Shown in pieces: positions 34,122-42,462 of a stretch of 64,000 nucleotides of DNA. The notes beneath the pieces are model-generated. The model was not told the DNA's origin. It saw only the letters and a program-made list of their open reading frames with translations, and ran no database searches. Within the stretch, counting starts at the first letter, position 1. Every line of letters begins with the position of its first letter. The stretch comes from Clostridia bacterium. Lineage in GTDB: Bacteria > Bacillota > Clostridia > Christensenellales > CAG-138. The stretch is taken from the NCBI GenBank assembly GCA_016292635.1, contig JAEDIC010000003.1, positions 59,099 through 123,098 of the forward strand, read 5' to 3'. Made by a program: the position numbers and the translations under genes.

Positions 34122-35237
34122 TTACAGCGCCGCCAGGGCGTTCTCGATAAGGGTTATCACAAGACCGCCGGCTATTACAGAGGCGATCTGGCCGCTTACA
34201 TTGGCGCCTGCCGCATGCATCAGCAGGAAATTGCCGGGGTCTTCATCCCGGCCCATCTTATGCACAACACGGCTGCTCATGGGGAAAGCGGAAATGCCCG
34301 CCGCTCCCACCATGGGGTTTATCTTGTTCTTGCTGAACAGGTTCAGTACCTTTGCAAACATTACACCGCCCACGGTATCGAATATGAAAGCCACAAGGCC
34401 CAGCAGCAGTATAACTATGGTTTCCACGGTTATGAACATCTCGGCCTTCATTCGGAAGGATACAGAAATACCCAGCACCAGCGTGATAAGGCCCGCAAGG
34501 CTCTTTTGGGCGGTTTCGGACAGGCTGTCCAGCACGCCGCACTCACGGATAAGGTTGCCGAACATCAGGAATCCGATGAGCTCTGCGCTCTTGGGAGCAA
34601 TGGCGCCGGCGATAACGGTAACAAATATGGGGAAGAGTATGCGGGTGGACTTGGACACCGCCTTGGGGTTGTATGGCATGCGTATCATGCGCTCCTTCTT
34701 GGTGGTGCAGGCTTTTATTACGGGAGGCTGAACGATGGGCACCAGCGCCATGTAGCTGTATGCAGCTACCATGATAGCGCCCTGATACTTTGAATCAAAG
34801 TAGTTTGCAACATATATGCTGGTTGGGCCGTCCGCCGCGCCTATGATGGCGATGCTGGCGGCATCCTGAAGCTGGAAGCCCAGCAGCACAGCCATACCAA
34901 GGGTGAAGAATATGCCGAACTGGGCCGCTGCGCCAAAGAGCATCATCTTAGGATTGGAAAGCAGGGGGCCAAAGTCTATCATGGCGCCTATGCCTATGAA
35001 CAGCAGCAGAGGGAACAGCTCGGTTGCAATACCCGCCTCAAAAAGGGTCTCTATGGCTTCGGTATTTACAAAGGGCAGATTTACAAGTATTGCGCCGAAA
35101 CCCATGGGCAGAAGCAGGGTGGGTTCCATTTCCTTCTTTATGGCGCACCAGATGAGAACGCCGCCGATGACTATCATCAGGGCCTGCTGCCAGGTGAAAT
35201 TCAGTACATTGCCGAAAAGCTCAAGAAACAGCTCCAA
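34122..35237 (-). CDS. Sodium-translocating decarboxylase, beta subunit (OadB/GcdB family)
   Basis: 371 residues with about ten helices. Family landmarks are GAMIDFGPLLSNPKMMLFG, SIAIIGAADGPTSIYVA (with the functional Asp), and HAAGANVSGQIASVIAGG at the C-terminus. OadB couples decarboxylation of a carboxybiotin to sodium export. No alpha (carboxyltransferase) or biotin-carrier gene is nearby, so its partner must be encoded elsewhere; substrate could be oxaloacetate, glutaconyl-CoA or methylmalonyl-CoA. Confidence 0.9.
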   Translation of the reverse strand: MELFLELFGNVLNFTWQQALMIVIGGVLIWCAIKKEMEPTLLLPMGFGAILVNLPFVNTEAIETLFEAGIATELFPLLLFIGIGAMIDFGPLLSNPKMMLFGAAAQFGIFFTLGMAVLLGFQLQDAASIAIIGAADGPTSIYVANYFDSKYQGAIMVAAYSYMALVPIVQPPVIKACTTKKERMIRMPYNPKAVSKSTRILFPIFVTVIAGAIAPKSAELIGFLMFGNLIRECGVLDSLSETAQKSLAGLITLVLGISVSFRMKAEMFITVETIVILLLGLVAFIFDTVGGVMFAKVLNLFSKNKINPMVGAAGISAFPMSSRVVHKMGRDEDPGNFLLMHAAGANVSGQIASVIAGGLVITLIENALAAL

Positions 35238-35539
35238 TATTTTTTCCTCCGTATTATTATGTGTTATAGATATAATGCCATGGTCTTGCTCAATATAAGT
35301 TTTTGTTATGTGTTCGATACTTCATTCCTATGCCCGTCAAAACCAACATAAGCGATTTTATCCAGCTCACACAAGGATTTTTTCGTGTTTTTTGGGGTAA
35401 GTCAACTATAACTTATTCCTATCGCAAGGCCGCTAAGCCATTATATTCATTATGGCAGCATTTGTAAACACCCAATCTTACAATAATGAAAAAATACTTT
35501 TTTGTATTCTCCCCGCATCAGCATATTTTCCCCGCAAAA
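35238..35539. other. Intergenic region upstream of oadB
   Basis: About 300 bp of A+T-rich sequence with no gene. It should hold the oadB promoter. It also holds a 24-bp segment (35408-35431, ATAACTTATTCCTATCGCAA onward) that recurs with few changes at 44329-44352. Confidence 0.5.
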
Positions 35540-35561
35540 AAAGCCGCAAGAATGCGGCTTT
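35540..35561 (-). terminator. Terminator of the two-component operon
   Basis: Minus strand: 9-bp stem AAAGCCGCA/TGCGGCTTT with a 4-nt loop and a U run, 20 nt past the sensor kinase stop. Confidence 0.88.
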
Positions 35562-35581
35562 GCTTTTTATTATTTATACGA

Positions 35582-36928
35582 TTATACGATTTTCATTCTA
35601 AAGGCAAAGGTGCTGCCCTGTCTGGGAGCGCTTTCAACGGACATCTCGCCGCCATGCAGCTCCGCAATCTGCTTTACCATTGCAAGGCCCAGTCCGTTGC
35701 TGCCCGCCTTGTTCTCGGTACGGGAAGGATCCCCCTGCCAGAACCGCTCCCATATCTTGGGCTGGTTTTCCTTGGCTATGCCCATGCCGTCGTCCCGAAC
35801 GAACAGGCAAACATCCCCGTCTTCCCTGTACAGGCCGACCTTGATATGCTTTCCGCCGAACTTGCAGGCATTGGTAATCAGGTTTTCAAGCATCCGGGTA
35901 ATCATGGTTACGTCCACGGTGGCGGTTATATCCGGCTCTATGTCCTTTTCAAATGTAATGCCCTCGTTGAGCTCCTCATGCTCCTCGCAGACTGCCTCCG
36001 CAATATCGCTGAGATTGGCATGCTCCATATGCACCTTCTGAGTGCCCTGCTCCATGCGGGCAAAGTTCAGCAGCTGAGATACCACCGCATTCATACGGCG
36101 GGCCTGCCGCTTTATTATTCCTATGGTCTCCTGATAATCCTCAGGGGTCTTGTCATGCTCCAAAGCGTATTCGCACTGGGAAATTATCACCGCCGTTGGG
36201 GTGCGCAGCTCATGGGAAGCGTTGGAGGTAAATTGTTTTTCCATGTCGAACGACCGCTCCAATCGCTCCAGCATCTTGTCGTAGCTTTGGGCCAGCATAT
36301 AAGCTTCCTTGCTTTCGTTTTTCATATTCAGCCTGCGGGAAAGGTCCTTGCCCTCGGATATCTCATCGGATACACGGGCCACCCTTTCTATCGGCTTCAT
36401 GGCTCGGTTGGTTATAAAATATCCGCCCGCAGCGGATATAACCACAACTGCAGGCATAACCGCCGCAGCTACCTTTGCCACGGTGCTTGCCACGGTAACT
36501 GTGGTTGTAGTTAAAGATACGCCCCTTATCCATGCGTGTCTGCCGTTTTTGAAGGTAATATAGCTGTCGTAAATATAGTAACTTTTTCCGTCATGCTCTG
36601 CGGTACGCAGTATGCCGTCCTGAAATTCCGCATTTGTTTCAAAGCCTTCGGGGAATTCGCCGGCAATCTTGTTATAGTTGCCGTCGTATATAACGCAGTA
36701 TACGCCGTTTACATAGTAGCGGAAGCCTCCGCCCGCATATATGGTATCGTCCTCATAGCGCACGTCGTTGCGGTTATCCCGCACGCCGTCCACTATCCTG
36801 CGCTGCATATCCTGCTCCATGGTAAGGCGGCTGGCTGTAAGCATAAACACCATCACCAACACCGCAACCGTCACCATAAGCATGGTGAACCAAAAGGTTA
36901 TTATGAACTTTACGGATATTTTTCTCAT
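35582..36928 (-). CDS. Two-component sensor histidine kinase
   Basis: 448 residues. Membrane helices at about 8-31 and 160-182 bracket an extracellular sensor (about 32-155), then HAMP (TNRAMKPIERVARVSDEIS), HisKA with the phosphorylated His in FTSNASHELRTPTAVI, and the ATPase domain (N box NLITNACKFG, G boxes DDGMGIAKE and GSNGLGLAMVK). It phosphorylates the regulator encoded just upstream, whose stop overlaps this start by 4 nt. The signal is unknown; the sensor has no named domain I recognise. Confidence 0.93.
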   Translation of the reverse strand: MRKISVKFIITFWFTMLMVTVAVLVMVFMLTASRLTMEQDMQRRIVDGVRDNRNDVRYEDDTIYAGGGFRYYVNGVYCVIYDGNYNKIAGEFPEGFETNAEFQDGILRTAEHDGKSYYIYDSYITFKNGRHAWIRGVSLTTTTVTVASTVAKVAAAVMPAVVVISAAGGYFITNRAMKPIERVARVSDEISEGKDLSRRLNMKNESKEAYMLAQSYDKMLERLERSFDMEKQFTSNASHELRTPTAVIISQCEYALEHDKTPEDYQETIGIIKRQARRMNAVVSQLLNFARMEQGTQKVHMEHANLSDIAEAVCEEHEELNEGITFEKDIEPDITATVDVTMITRMLENLITNACKFGGKHIKVGLYREDGDVCLFVRDDGMGIAKENQPKIWERFWQGDPSRTENKAGSNGLGLAMVKQIAELHGGEMSVESAPRQGSTFAFRMKIV

Positions 36929-37596
36929 TTTTCTTCCCTCAGCACATATCCTACGCCCCGCACGGTGTGTATCAGCTTAACTTCATATGGCTCATCTACC
37001 TTGCGTCTCAGGAAGCGGATATATACATTTACCACATTTGAGCCGCCCTCATAACCCACATCGTATATGTGGTCCTCTATTACTTCCCTGCTCAGCACCA
37101 CGCCCTTGTTGATTATCATATACTCAAGGAGGGCAAATTCCTTTGGCGAAAGGTCTATAACGTCATTTCCCCGCTTTACTATGCGGGAGGCGCTGTCCAC
37201 CGTTAGATCGGCAATGGTATATACGCTGTTATGGGCTGCCGTGCTTCGGGTCATCACCCTTATGCGGGCCAGCAGCTCATCAAATGAGAAGGGCTTAATA
37301 AGATAGTCGTTGGCCCCGGTATCCAGACCCCGCACAATGTCCTCGGTGCTGTCACGGGCGGTAAGAAACAATATGGGGGTGGCGTCATTTTTTTCCCTGA
37401 GCCTTTGAACCACCTCATAGCCGTCCATGCCCGGCATCATTATATCCAGCAGCACCCCGTCATAGCGGTTCAGCAGTATATAATGCAAGGCGTCCGTGCC
37501 GTTAAAACAGGCGTCCACGCTGTAGCCCGACGCTCTCAGTTTATTGCATATAACGTTATTAAGATCCCTTTCGTCTTCCGCCACAAGTATGCGCAT
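36925..37596 (-). CDS. OmpR-family response regulator
   Basis: 223 residues. The receiver domain has the acidic pair in ILVAEDERDL, the phosphorylated Asp in GVLLDIMMPGMDGYEV (about residue 51), Thr in ILFLTARDS and Lys in YLIKPFSFDEL. The C-terminal winged helix (about 125-220) carries DLSPKEFALLEYMIINKG and IRFLRRKVDEP. It forms a pair with the kinase downstream (4-nt overlap). Target genes are unknown. Confidence 0.95.
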   Translation of the reverse strand: MRILVAEDERDLNNVICNKLRASGYSVDACFNGTDALHYILLNRYDGVLLDIMMPGMDGYEVVQRLREKNDATPILFLTARDSTEDIVRGLDTGANDYLIKPFSFDELLARIRVMTRSTAAHNSVYTIADLTVDSASRIVKRGNDVIDLSPKEFALLEYMIINKGVVLSREVIEDHIYDVGYEGGSNVVNVYIRFLRRKVDEPYEVKLIHTVRGVGYVLREEK

Positions 37597-37617
37597 GGTC
37601 TGCTCCTTCCATAATAA

Positions 37618-37643
37618 AATGCCCGGATGTCTCTCCGGGCATT
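37618..37643 (-). terminator. Terminator of the small unknown gene
   Basis: Minus strand: 10-bp stem AATGCCCGGA/TCCGGGCATT with a 6-nt loop and a short U run. It lies between the unknown gene (37667) and the response regulator. Confidence 0.8.
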
Positions 37644-37666
37644 ATACCATATATCTTTATTTGTTT

Positions 37667-37963
37667 CTACGCCGGCTGAAAACCATACCTTAGTATCTCG
37701 CCGGTCAGTTTATCCACAAAGCCCTCATAGCGGCGGCCGTTGCACAAAAATGCGAAAACATAGCACACCCGCCTGCCCACACGGCTCTCCCTGACCCTGT
37801 ATACCTTCGCCAAATCATGGCTTACCCCGGCATAATTCAGCAGCGCACCGAGACATTCCCTCATGCTCTTGCCGTGATTTGCTCCGCCCATAAGTTCGTT
37901 CATTGCGTCCATGGCCTCTCCTGCTTCCATACGATATTTTACCTTTTCCATCAGCTTAAGCAT
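37667..37963 (-). CDS. Small protein of unknown function
   Basis: 98 residues. No family is recognised. The N-terminal half (about 1-50) is predicted helical and Met/Lys-rich (MEKVKYRMEAGEAMDAMNEL); the second half reads as a compact beta unit (RRVCYVFAFLCNGRRYEGFV, then DKLTGEILRYGF), reminiscent of the single beta-hairpin peptidase-inhibitor (PepSY-like) fold, but that is a guess. The start at 37963 was preferred over ATG at 37972 because the latter lies only 2 nt from AGGAG. It has its own terminator and is separate from the two-component operon. Confidence 0.55.
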   Translation of the reverse strand: MLKLMEKVKYRMEAGEAMDAMNELMGGANHGKSMRECLGALLNYAGVSHDLAKVYRVRESRVGRRVCYVFAFLCNGRRYEGFVDKLTGEILRYGFQPA

Positions 37964-38017
37964 GACATTCATCTCTCCTTTCTTTTGATATTTTTAGCAT
38001 ATACCCAAAAAATTAAA

Positions 38018-38044
38018 CCCGGATTAAAAAAGCAATCATCCGGG
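38018..38044 (-). terminator. Terminator of tadA
   Basis: Minus strand: stem CCCGGAT/ATCCGGG with a 13-nt loop, then TTTAATTTTTT. It is 36 nt past the tadA stop. Confidence 0.65.
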
Positions 38045-38079
38045 CATTGTTAATAATTTTTTCAATTTTTTGCCGTTTT

Positions 38080-38520
38080 TCAGCGTCTGCGCTTAAAGGC
38101 TTCGGAAAGCAGCGCCGCGCATTCCTCCTCCATTATGCCCCCTACGCACCTCACCCTCCGGGGAAGCAGGCCGTCCGTAAGGTCCGTGCGGGAGCCGCAG
38201 CAGCCCATCTCCCCATCAAAGGCGCCGAACACCGCTTCTTTTATCCGGCTGTTCAGTATCGCTCCGGCGCACATGGGACAGGGCTCAAGGGTAACATACA
38301 GGCTGCAGCCGCACAACCGCCAGTCCCCCGTTGCCTCCGCCGCCATCCTTAGAGCCAGCATTTCCGCATGGGCTGTAGCGTCGCCATATTCCTCCACCCT
38401 GTTATGGGCAGCGGCTATGATATTGCCGTCCTTTATTACCACCGCCCCCACAGGCACCTCCCCTGCGGCAAGGGCGGCTTTCGCCTCATTCAGCGCAAGT
38501 TTCATATATTCGGAATGCAT
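38080..38520 (-). CDS. tadA: tRNA-specific adenosine deaminase TadA
   Basis: 146 residues with the deaminase signature: TAHAEMLALR (His ligand, catalytic Glu) and EPCPMCAGAI (two Cys). The start MHSEYMKLALNEAKAAL and GEVPVGAVVI are typical of TadA, which makes inosine at wobble position 34 of tRNA-Arg. The start at 38520 has GGAGG 5 nt upstream; a second ATG four codons earlier overlaps that site. Confidence 0.94.
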   Translation of the reverse strand: MHSEYMKLALNEAKAALAAGEVPVGAVVIKDGNIIAAAHNRVEEYGDATAHAEMLALRMAAEATGDWRLCGCSLYVTLEPCPMCAGAILNSRIKEAVFGAFDGEMGCCGSRTDLTDGLLPRRVRCVGGIMEEECAALLSEAFKRRR

Positions 38521-38560
38521 ATCCGCCTCCATGTATCTTTCTTAAACTTTATTATACCAA

Positions 38561-38585
38561 ATGCCGCCCCAAAACGGGACGGCAT
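38561..38585 (-). terminator. Terminator of leuS
   Basis: Minus strand: ATGCCGTCCCG/GGGGCGGCAT stem with a U4 loop, 19 nt after the leuS stop. Confidence 0.75.
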
Positions 38586-38603
38586 TGTGATTTTATGGGT
38601 CGT

Positions 38604-41018
38604 TTAGCCTACCACTATGTTTACGATGTTCTTTACAACTATTACCTTGCGTATGGTCTTGCCCTCAAGGAACGGAGCCACATCGGAATGAATCCTGGCG
38701 GCGGCTTCGACTTCTTCCTTGGGCATATCCGCAGGCAGCTCTATACGGGCGCGGATCTTGCCGTTTACCTGCACGCCGTATTCGATGCTGTTCTTTACCA
38801 GGGCGCTTTCATCCCAGGTGGGCCATGCGGTGGCATACAGGGGAGTGCTGTAGCCCAGTATCTCGTTCAGCTCCTCGCAGATATGGGGAGCAACGGGGTC
38901 CAGCAGCACCAGCAGGGTATGGAACTCCTCTTTGGTGATGGAGCCCAGATTGTACACCTCGTTTACCATGGTCATCATAGCGGCGATGGCGGTGTTGTAC
39001 TTCATGGCCTCGTAGTCCTCGGTCACCTTCTTTATGGTGCCGTGAACGATGGCCATCATTTCGGGACGTATGCCCTTTGCATCGCTGAGCATATCCTGCA
39101 GACGCCACACTCTGTCAAGGAACCTGCGGCAGCCCCGGGCGCCGGTGGTACTCCAGGGAATGGGCTGATCGAACGCGCCCATGAACATCTCATAGAGACG
39201 GAAAGTATCTGCGCCCATTTCGTTTACCACGTCGTCGGGGTTGACAACATTGCCTCTGGACTTGGACATCTTTTCGTAGTTTTCGCCCAGTATCATGCCG
39301 TGACTGGTGCGCTTCTGATAGGGCTCCTTGGTGGGAACCACGCCGATATCATAAAGGAACTTATGCCAGAAACGGGAGTACAGCAGATGCAGCGTGGTGT
39401 GCTCCATGCCGCCGTTGTACCAGTCTACAGGCATCCAATATTCCAGGGCTTCCTTGCTGGCCAGCTCCTCGTCGTTGTGAGGATCGCAATAGCGCAGGAA
39501 GTACCAGCTGGAACCCGCCCAGTTGGGCATGGTATCCGCCTCGCGCACGGCGGGGCCGCCGCAGCGGGGGCAGGTGGTCTTAAGCCACTCGGTTGCCCGG
39601 GCCAGAGCGGAGGAACCGTCATCGGTGGGCTGATAGTCTTCTATTTCGGGTAGCACCAGGGGCAGCTCCTCATAGGGAAGGGGTACCCAGCCGCACTTTT
39701 CGCAGTTTACCAGAGGTATGGGCTCGCCCCAGTAACGCTGGCGGGTAAATACCCAGTCACGCAGCTTGTAGTTTACCTTGGGGCCGCCGCAGCCCTTTTC
39801 CGCCAGCCATTTTGTCATTGCGGCAATGGCTTCCTTTACATGCATTCCGTTGAGGAAGCCGGAGTTTACCAGTATGCCGCTTTCAACATCGGTATACACT
39901 TCCTCCTGAACATTCCTGCCGCCGGCAACTACTTCTATGATAGGCATATTGAACTTCTTTGCGAATTCCCAGTCGCGCTCATCGTGGGCGGGAACTGCCA
40001 TAATGGCGCCGGTGCCGTAGCCCATGAGTACGTAGTCCGATATCCATACCGGTATCAGCTGATCGTTTACAGGGTTAGTGGCCTTAAGGCCCTTAAGCAG
40101 CACACCTGTCTTTTCCTTATTAAGCTCGGAACGCTCAAGGTCGCTCTTGCGGGCAGCCGCCTGCTGATATGCACGAACCTCGTCCATGTTCTCGATAACG
40201 TCCTTCATAGCATCTATGATGGGATGCTCTGGAGACACTACCATATAGGTTGCGCCAAACAGCGTATCGCAGCGGGTGGTGTATACCTTCAGACCCTCGG
40301 GATAGCCTTCGATGGGGAATACTATCTCCGCGCCCTCGCTGCGGCCTATCCAATTCTTCTGCTGAATCTTTACCCGCTCGATAAAGTCCAAATCGTCCAG
40401 ATCGTCGATAAGGCGCTGGGCATACTCGGTTATCTTGAGCATCCACTGGCTGCGTACCTTCTGAACAACGGTGCCGCCGCAGCGCTCGCATACGCCGTCA
40501 ACCACCTCTTCGTTTGCAAGGCCAACCTTGCAGGAGGTGCAGAAGTTTATGGGTATCTCAGCCTTATAGGCAAGGCCCTTTTCGTAGAGCTTAAGGAATA
40601 TCCACTGGGTCCACTTATAGTAGCTGGGATCCGTGGTGTTTATTTCGCGGCTCCAGTCAAAGCTGAAACCCAGACGCTTCAGCTGCTGGCGGAAGCGGTT
40701 GGCGTTTTCCCTGGTGACCTTGGCGGGATGAACGCCGGTCTTTATTGCATAGTTCTCGGTGGGCAAGCCAAAGGCGTCCCAGCCGATGGGATACAGCACG
40801 TTGTATCCTTCCATGCGCCTCTTGCGGGCTATTATATCCATAGCAGTATTGGAGCGGGGATGCCCCACGTGCAGACCCTGCGCGGATGGATAAGGGAACT
40901 CAATAAGGGGGTAGAACTTGGGCATTGTGTAGTCCTGCCTGGCTTCAAAGCAATGGGCATCCTCCCATATCTTCTGCCATTTCAGTTCCACTTTGTCGTG
41001 ATCGTAACGCTCTGCCAT
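38604..41018 (-). CDS. leuS: Leucyl-tRNA synthetase
   Basis: 804 residues, class I synthetase. The HIGH-type motif is in PSAQGLHVGHPRS (about residue 42), the editing domain includes TTRCDTLFGATYMV, and the KMSKS loop is ENYEKMSKSRGNVVNPDD. The C-terminal anticodon domain ends near IRKVIVVKNIVNIVVG. It charges tRNA-Leu in the cytoplasm. The start MAERYDHDKVELKWQ at 41018 follows GGAGG; longer frames cover the T-box leader. Expression is controlled by the upstream T-box. Confidence 0.97.
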   Translation of the reverse strand: MAERYDHDKVELKWQKIWEDAHCFEARQDYTMPKFYPLIEFPYPSAQGLHVGHPRSNTAMDIIARKRRMEGYNVLYPIGWDAFGLPTENYAIKTGVHPAKVTRENANRFRQQLKRLGFSFDWSREINTTDPSYYKWTQWIFLKLYEKGLAYKAEIPINFCTSCKVGLANEEVVDGVCERCGGTVVQKVRSQWMLKITEYAQRLIDDLDDLDFIERVKIQQKNWIGRSEGAEIVFPIEGYPEGLKVYTTRCDTLFGATYMVVSPEHPIIDAMKDVIENMDEVRAYQQAAARKSDLERSELNKEKTGVLLKGLKATNPVNDQLIPVWISDYVLMGYGTGAIMAVPAHDERDWEFAKKFNMPIIEVVAGGRNVQEEVYTDVESGILVNSGFLNGMHVKEAIAAMTKWLAEKGCGGPKVNYKLRDWVFTRQRYWGEPIPLVNCEKCGWVPLPYEELPLVLPEIEDYQPTDDGSSALARATEWLKTTCPRCGGPAVREADTMPNWAGSSWYFLRYCDPHNDEELASKEALEYWMPVDWYNGGMEHTTLHLLYSRFWHKFLYDIGVVPTKEPYQKRTSHGMILGENYEKMSKSRGNVVNPDDVVNEMGADTFRLYEMFMGAFDQPIPWSTTGARGCRRFLDRVWRLQDMLSDAKGIRPEMMAIVHGTIKKVTEDYEAMKYNTAIAAMMTMVNEVYNLGSITKEEFHTLLVLLDPVAPHICEELNEILGYSTPLYATAWPTWDESALVKNSIEYGVQVNGKIRARIELPADMPKEEVEAAARIHSDVAPFLEGKTIRKVIVVKNIVNIVVG

Positions 41019-41054
41019 TGTATTTCCTCCGTGTGAATTTTTACATTTTTCATA

Positions 41055-41303
41055 AAATAAAAGCTTTCGTCTCATCAAGAGACGAAAGCCTATTTTCGCT
41101 TCCGTGGTACCACTCTCGTTGGCGGAAAATATCCACCCACTCAAGACCCATTTAACGCTGGGAAGGCGCCGGCCGCTACTTTTTTATGTTCACGGTCAGA
41201 GGCCATGCGACGAGCTTCGGAAGTGCCCCCGCGCCGCCCTCGCACCATACCGGCGGCTCGCTTTGCCCAGCGTCTTCCTACTATTTCGCATCGTTGCCAT
41301 ATT
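41055..41303 (-). ncRNA. T-box riboswitch of leuS
   Basis: The T-box sequence AGAGTGGTACCACGG is at 41102-41116 (minus strand), followed by an 11-bp terminator stem GCTTTCGTCTC/GAGACGAAAGC (41063-41089) and a U-rich run. The upstream part can form stem I, including a GCGAGCCGCCGG upper arm. A CTC at 41212-41214 (context GAAG-CTC-G) is the best candidate Leu specifier, but I could not fix the fold. Uncharged tRNA-Leu would favour the antiterminator and turn leuS on. Confidence 0.93.
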
Positions 41304-41309
41304 GTGATT

Positions 41310-41338
41310 ATTATATTTCATTCCATGGGAAAAGTCAA
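41310..41338 (-). promoter_or_regulatory. leuS promoter
   Basis: Minus strand: -35 TTGACT (41333-41338), 17-nt spacer, consensus -10 TATAAT (41310-41315). Its -35 box touches that of a divergent promoter. Confidence 0.85.
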
Positions 41339-41366
41339 TGACTTGGCCCGTCAAATGGTGTATAAT
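41338..41366 (+). promoter_or_regulatory. Promoter of the PHP histidinol-phosphatase gene
   Basis: Plus strand: -35 ATGACT (41338-41343), 17-nt spacer, consensus -10 TATAAT (41361-41366). It is back to back with the leuS promoter; together the two -35 boxes form the palindrome AAGTCAATGACTT. Confidence 0.65.
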
Positions 41367-41409
41367 TGGGAACGGCGGCGAAAGGCCCGCCGGGAAGGGT
41401 GTTTGTTCC

Positions 41410-42189
41410 ATGCTTATCGATTATCATCTTCATACCTGCTACTCTGCGGATTCCGATGCGCCCATAAAGGCCCAGCTGGACGCCGCTGTATCAGCAGGCC
41501 TTACCCATATATGCTTTACGGACCATGTGGATTACGACGGGTCAACATTGCCCCCCGCAGACCTTGCCGCCCGCAATAATGAAATAGAGCTTCTCGCTCC
41601 CCTGTATCCCTCGCTGGACATCTCCGTTGGTATGGAAATGGGCATGAAGGGCGCCGAAGCGGACAGGCTGGCCCATCTGCATACAGAGGGAGTCCATATG
41701 GATTTTATAATAGGTTCTGTACACATAGTGAATGGGGTGGACGCATACTATCCGGAGTTCTTCGAATGCCGCGCAAAGGAACAGGCCTTCGGCATATACC
41801 TTGAACAGCTCGCCCGGTCTGTGAAGGAATCCCGGTTTTCCGTAATGGGGCACTATGACTTCTGTGCCAAATACAGCCCCTATTCCGATCGTTCCATGGT
41901 CTTCTCCCTGTTTCCCGGGATGTTTGACGATATTTTCCGCTCTCTCATCCAAACTGGCAGGGCTATGGAAATAAACACCTCCGCCTGGAGACATGACCCT
42001 GCATGGGGTATTGATATACTCACCCGCTATCGTGAGCTTGGCGGCGAATATGTAACCATAGGCTCCGATGCCCACAAGCCATTAAAGGTGGGCTGCCGGG
42101 TAAAGGAAGCCACGGAGCTTGCAAAGGCGGCAGGCATCCGATATATCGCCACATTCAAAAACATGGTACCCACCATGCACAGAATATAG
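41410..42189 (+). CDS. hisK: PHP-type histidinol-phosphatase (HisK family)
   Basis: 259 residues. The metal-binding PHP motifs are YHLHTCYSADS at the N-terminus, CFTDHVD (about 40), GMEMG, GSVH and GHYDF in the middle, and GSDAHKP near the C-terminus. This pattern is that of the HisK family that removes phosphate from histidinol phosphate in histidine synthesis. No his genes are nearby, so another phosphoester cannot be excluded. The start at 41410 begins directly with MLIDYHLHT. Confidence 0.82.
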   Translation: MLIDYHLHTCYSADSDAPIKAQLDAAVSAGLTHICFTDHVDYDGSTLPPADLAARNNEIELLAPLYPSLDISVGMEMGMKGAEADRLAHLHTEGVHMDFIIGSVHIVNGVDAYYPEFFECRAKEQAFGIYLEQLARSVKESRFSVMGHYDFCAKYSPYSDRSMVFSLFPGMFDDIFRSLIQTGRAMEINTSAWRHDPAWGIDILTRYRELGGEYVTIGSDAHKPLKVGCRVKEATELAKAAGIRYIATFKNMVPTMHRI

Positions 42190-42201
42190 GGTATAAAAAA
42201 C

Positions 42202-42221
42202 GTGCGGCAGTTTTGCCGCAC
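42202..42221 (+). terminator. Terminator hairpin after hisK (left copy)
   Basis: Stem GTGCGGCA/TGCCGCAC followed by ATTTT and then the mobile repeat. The same 20-bp hairpin recurs at 42429-42450, on the far side of the element. Confidence 0.8.
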
Positions 42222-42229
42222 ATTTTAGG

Positions 42230-42421
42230 TTGTCGAAAAAGTGGCATTATGCCACTTTCTCGAGGTTTACATGGCTCCCTTGTGCCTGCGGCACGGCCAG
42301 GGAACCATGAAAAGAAACCCTTGCTGCGCAAGGCTTTTGCGGATTTGCCGCACATGTCGCCAAATCCGATTGAAGCCTCCGGGGGCTGCGGCCCCCGAAC
42401 CCCCAAGGAGTTTTTTGACAG
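42230..42421 (+). repeat. MITE-like interspersed repeat, copy D
   Basis: Starts TTGTCGAAAAAG and ends TTTTTTGACAG. It differs from copy A (20 to 31 kb away) at about four of 192 positions. Both flanks carry the same terminator hairpin, GTGCGGCAGTTTTGCCGCAC, so about 24 bp were duplicated on insertion or copied with it. It lies between convergent hisK and yqeC. Confidence 0.92.
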
Positions 42422-42428
42422 TCAGAAA

Positions 42429-42455
42429 TGTGCGGCAGTTTTGCCGCACATTTTT
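42429..42455 (-). terminator. Terminator hairpin (right copy), serving yqeC
   Basis: Stem TGTGCGGCA/TGCCGCACA, 13 bp past the yqeC stop, with a T5 run on the plus strand. It duplicates the hairpin at 42202-42221. Confidence 0.75.
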
Positions 42456-42462
42456 GTTTGCG

